64,000 nucleotides of DNA from Cyanidium caldarium. Taxonomy: Eukaryota > Rhodophyta > Bangiophyceae > Cyanidiales > Cyanidiaceae. Positions 62,095 through 64,000 of this stretch are shown here, in pieces. A program made the position numbers and the translations under genes. The notes under the pieces are model-generated. The model was not told the DNA's origin. It did no database searches and saw only the letters and a program-made list of their open reading frames with translations. The stretch covers positions 248,001-312,000 of the forward strand of contig JANCYW010000011.1 of the NCBI GenBank assembly GCA_026184775.1, given 5' to 3'. Within the stretch, counting starts at the first letter, position 1, and each line of letters starts with the position of its first letter.

Positions 62095-63981
62095 ATGTTT
62101 GTGGTGCACAGCGTTGCGGTCAGGGTGTGGGAGTCGTCTTCGTGGCGGTGTGGTCGGAGCAGCGGGGGTGGTGGTGCTGTTGCTCCGTGTTCCCGCCCAC
62201 CGAGCGGCATCCGTGGCGCTCGGTGCGGGCGACGGCGGTGGGGGTGGATGGCGCGGTATGGTCGCAACGAGTGGCGGCGGGAGGGTGTAGCGTGGCCCAC
62301 GGTGCGGGTGGTTCGGTGGCGCGGTGAGGCGGGGACGGTGACCACGGCGCGGCAGCGCCCGGTGCCGCTGGTGGAGGCGGTGGCGGAGTGGTGCCGGGAA
62401 CCGGGCGCCAAGGCGGTGACCGCTGGCGGGATGGCAGCGGCGACTGTGGGCGTATGGATGAGTCTGCTGTGGTGGCTGTGGCGGTGGCGCCGGCGACGGC
62501 GACTGAAACACCAGCAGCAACAGCAGCAACAGCGGCAGGCTGCCTTGGAGGTGCTGGACACGGAGGCGACCAAGCGGCAGCTGCGTTTGCGAGCCATCGA
62601 GCGGGCAGCGATGATGGCGCGGGCCAGCGCGGTGGGCGAGACCAGCCAGGACGATAGGGGAGAGGAACAAGTCGAAGTGGGAGACGTGGCAGTGGCCGCT
62701 TCTCCTATTGCCGACGAGGAGCAGGCTCGCTCAAGTTGTTCACGCTCCTCCTCGTCGCCGCATTCGAAACCCGCATATCCGCAGATGCCGTGGTGGCGAT
62801 GGGCGCTGGGTGGGTGGGCGCGTCGTCCGCGCGACCCGCCATCGAGAGTCGCTCACAACGATGCGCGCTCAGCGCCCAGTTCAGACGCTTCCTCTTCCTC
62901 CTCCACATTGCGTTCACCTCTGTATCACATGTTGGCAGCGGAAGCTCACGCGACGTTGCTGTCTATGCGCAGCATCTCGCTCAACGAGGGCGGACCGCGG
63001 GAGGAGCACACGAATGGCAGTTGGCGTCACGACCTCGCGTTGGCACCGCTCAAACCGCTGCAGTATGTGCACGGGCGCATGCAGGAGATTCACAACGAGC
63101 AGGGCGCTGGCGATGCCGAGCAGCTCACCGGCGCGCTGGTGGCGGTAGCCCGGGAGTGTGTGCAGACACTGATGGAACGGTGTGCGCGCTTCTTGGCGCT
63201 GCAAGATCGACGACGGGCATTGACAGAGGTGATGCTGCTGTTGCGGTGGTATCGATTGTGGCTGATGCCGGCGCTGGACGATATCCTCGGCGGCGATGCG
63301 GTGCAGTTGGATCAGGCGCGGCGGCGGCTGTGCATCCGCCCGCCGACCGTCACGGCCAACGACAACCGCCCGGCGGGACCACTGGTGGAGGCGTACACGT
63401 TGTACGTGCTGCACATGTACGAGCACGCCACTTTCGCGCACACCATCACTTACGAGGCCAAGAATTTGGCGGTGCTGCAGTCGCTGTTCGGCCTGAGCAC
63501 CTCCGAGGTCGTGTGTGCCGAGGAGGGCGCCGCCGCAGTGGTGTGGCGCTCGGCCGTGGAGGCGGCGCTGGAGGTCAGCGATGCGTCGCTCGCCGATGTA
63601 CCCCGGGCGGACGAGGATGGCAACAGCAGCTGTTGGCCGTTCGGCGATGCCAGCGTCCGCAAACGATTGCGCGACCTGCGTCGCTTCCTCTCCATCGCAC
63701 TACGCGAAGACCGCGCCACCGCCGTGCTCACCCACGCCATCCTCCCGCTGGTGGAGGACGAGACCCGTCGCGTCCTGACCAGCCGCCGCTTCCCCGACGA
63801 GGCCGAACTCCACCGCCTATGTGCACTGGCGGCCACCCTCGATGTGGACGTGCTGCCCGTGGTGCAACACATTGGCGAGGAGCTGGGCACCAGCGGCACC
63901 ACTCGTCAACGCGTACTGCAGCAGTTCCTCAGAACCCACGCTGGCGCCAACCTGGCCCAGTTCTCCCTGCGTCACCATTAA
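62095..63981 (+). CDS. Possible Tic110-like plastid inner-envelope protein
   Basis: The 628-residue chain begins MFVVHSVAVRVW and is Arg/Gly/Ser-rich for about 110 residues (plastid-type leader with Phe2). One hydrophobic helix (about 113-131, AAATVGVWMSLLWWLWRW) follows, then a Gln-rich and Ser-rich linker and an all-helical C-terminal half. The segment LVEAYTLYVLHMYEHATFAH, then LQSLFGLSTSEV (about 464), resembles the C-terminal part of Tic110 (an LYxxYLLY helix followed by LGILGLSSKEI-type repeats). Tic110 is the scaffold of the plastid inner-membrane import channel; red algal forms are shorter than the 1000-residue plant one. The match is by eye and weak, so I hold it as a candidate. An ATG at 62248 is an alternative start. 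It is divergent with Maf at 135 bp. Confidence 0.5.
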   Translation: MFVVHSVAVRVWESSSWRCGRSSGGGGAVAPCSRPPSGIRGARCGRRRWGWMARYGRNEWRREGVAWPTVRVVRWRGEAGTVTTARQRPVPLVEAVAEWCREPGAKAVTAGGMAAATVGVWMSLLWWLWRWRRRRRLKHQQQQQQQRQAALEVLDTEATKRQLRLRAIERAAMMARASAVGETSQDDRGEEQVEVGDVAVAASPIADEEQARSSCSRSSSSPHSKPAYPQMPWWRWALGGWARRPRDPPSRVAHNDARSAPSSDASSSSSTLRSPLYHMLAAEAHATLLSMRSISLNEGGPREEHTNGSWRHDLALAPLKPLQYVHGRMQEIHNEQGAGDAEQLTGALVAVARECVQTLMERCARFLALQDRRRALTEVMLLLRWYRLWLMPALDDILGGDAVQLDQARRRLCIRPPTVTANDNRPAGPLVEAYTLYVLHMYEHATFAHTITYEAKNLAVLQSLFGLSTSEVVCAEEGAAAVVWRSAVEAALEVSDASLADVPRADEDGNSSCWPFGDASVRKRLRDLRRFLSIALREDRATAVLTHAILPLVEDETRRVLTSRRFPDEAELHRLCALAATLDVDVLPVVQHIGEELGTSGTTRQRVLQQFLRTHAGANLAQFSLRHH

Positions 63982-64000
63982 ACGGGGGAACCCCCGCGAG

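Noticed and set aside
61960-62670. N-terminal extension of Maf to 62670
   Set aside because: Proline/arginine-rich antisense of the next gene; Maf proteins begin at the MRLILGSSS motif.
1-64000. Transposons, virus-derived elements, CRISPR, tRNA or rRNA genes
   Set aside because: No terminal repeats, reverse transcriptase, integrase or transposase motifs, regularly spaced repeats, tRNA boxes or rRNA-like stretches were seen by eye; a tool search could still find short degraded pieces.

Overview
This window looks like nuclear DNA of a GC-rich, intron-poor, very compact photosynthetic eukaryote. I find 33 protein genes in 64 kb. Every one reads as a single uninterrupted frame, and most gaps are 20 to 550 bp. 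Eukaryotic genes (POLD2, CCT3, exportin-5, HBS1, ATAD2-type AAA/bromodomain, HECT ligase, CLN3, AP180/ANTH) sit beside plastid-lineage genes (SUMT, isopentenyl-diphosphate isomerase, a phytyl-ester-synthase-type acyltransferase, a GARP transcription factor, a PHR2-type photolyase relative, a possible Tic110). Several probable plastid proteins begin Met-Phe, a trait known for red algal and glaucophyte transit peptides. My best guess is a cyanidiophycean red alga (Cyanidium/Cyanidioschyzon type), with a prasinophyte green alga as the alternative. This rests on gene content and compactness only.

Layout. 0-4.9 kb: mitochondrial-type EF-Ts (-), POLD2 (+), xylulokinase (+). 4.9-11.6 kb: an unknown coiled-coil membrane protein (-), SUMT, a TMEM97-like EXPERA protein and a methionine-gamma-lyase/aluminium-resistance-family enzyme (+), and a small one-TM protein (-). 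11.8-22.8 kb: exportin-5 (+), an LPEAT/LPCAT-like acyltransferase with changed active-site motifs (-), IPP isomerase (+), a coiled-coil protein (-), and a three-domain fusion of a gamma-glutamylcyclotransferase fold, an alpha/beta hydrolase and a DGAT-like acyltransferase (+). 22.9-35.9 kb: RCC1-HECT ligase (-), ABHD13-like hydrolase (+), ATAD2/Yta7-like (+), kelch membrane protein (-), GRWD1/Rrb1 (-). 36-47.5 kb: PEP synthase (+), IMP1-like peptidase (-), D-aminoacyl-tRNA deacylase (+), SLC35F-like transporter (+), SPX protein (-), Sel1-repeat protein (+), GARP transcription factor (-). 48-64 kb: ANTH protein (-), CCT3, PHR2-like, HBS1, CLN3 and LRR-WD40 (+), Maf (-), Tic110-like (+).

The genes are mostly unrelated housekeeping loci, as expected in a compact eukaryotic genome without operons. 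Two loose themes stand out. Tetrapyrrole, isoprenoid and lipid genes gather between 6.8 and 22.8 kb. A stand-alone SPX protein and a GARP factor lie 2.7 kb apart; in plants those families form the phosphate-sensing pair SPX-PHR. I see no tRNA, rRNA, transposon, virus-derived element or CRISPR array. Many long frames that could be called from GTG or TTG were shortened here to the first plausible ATG; where this matters the entry says so.
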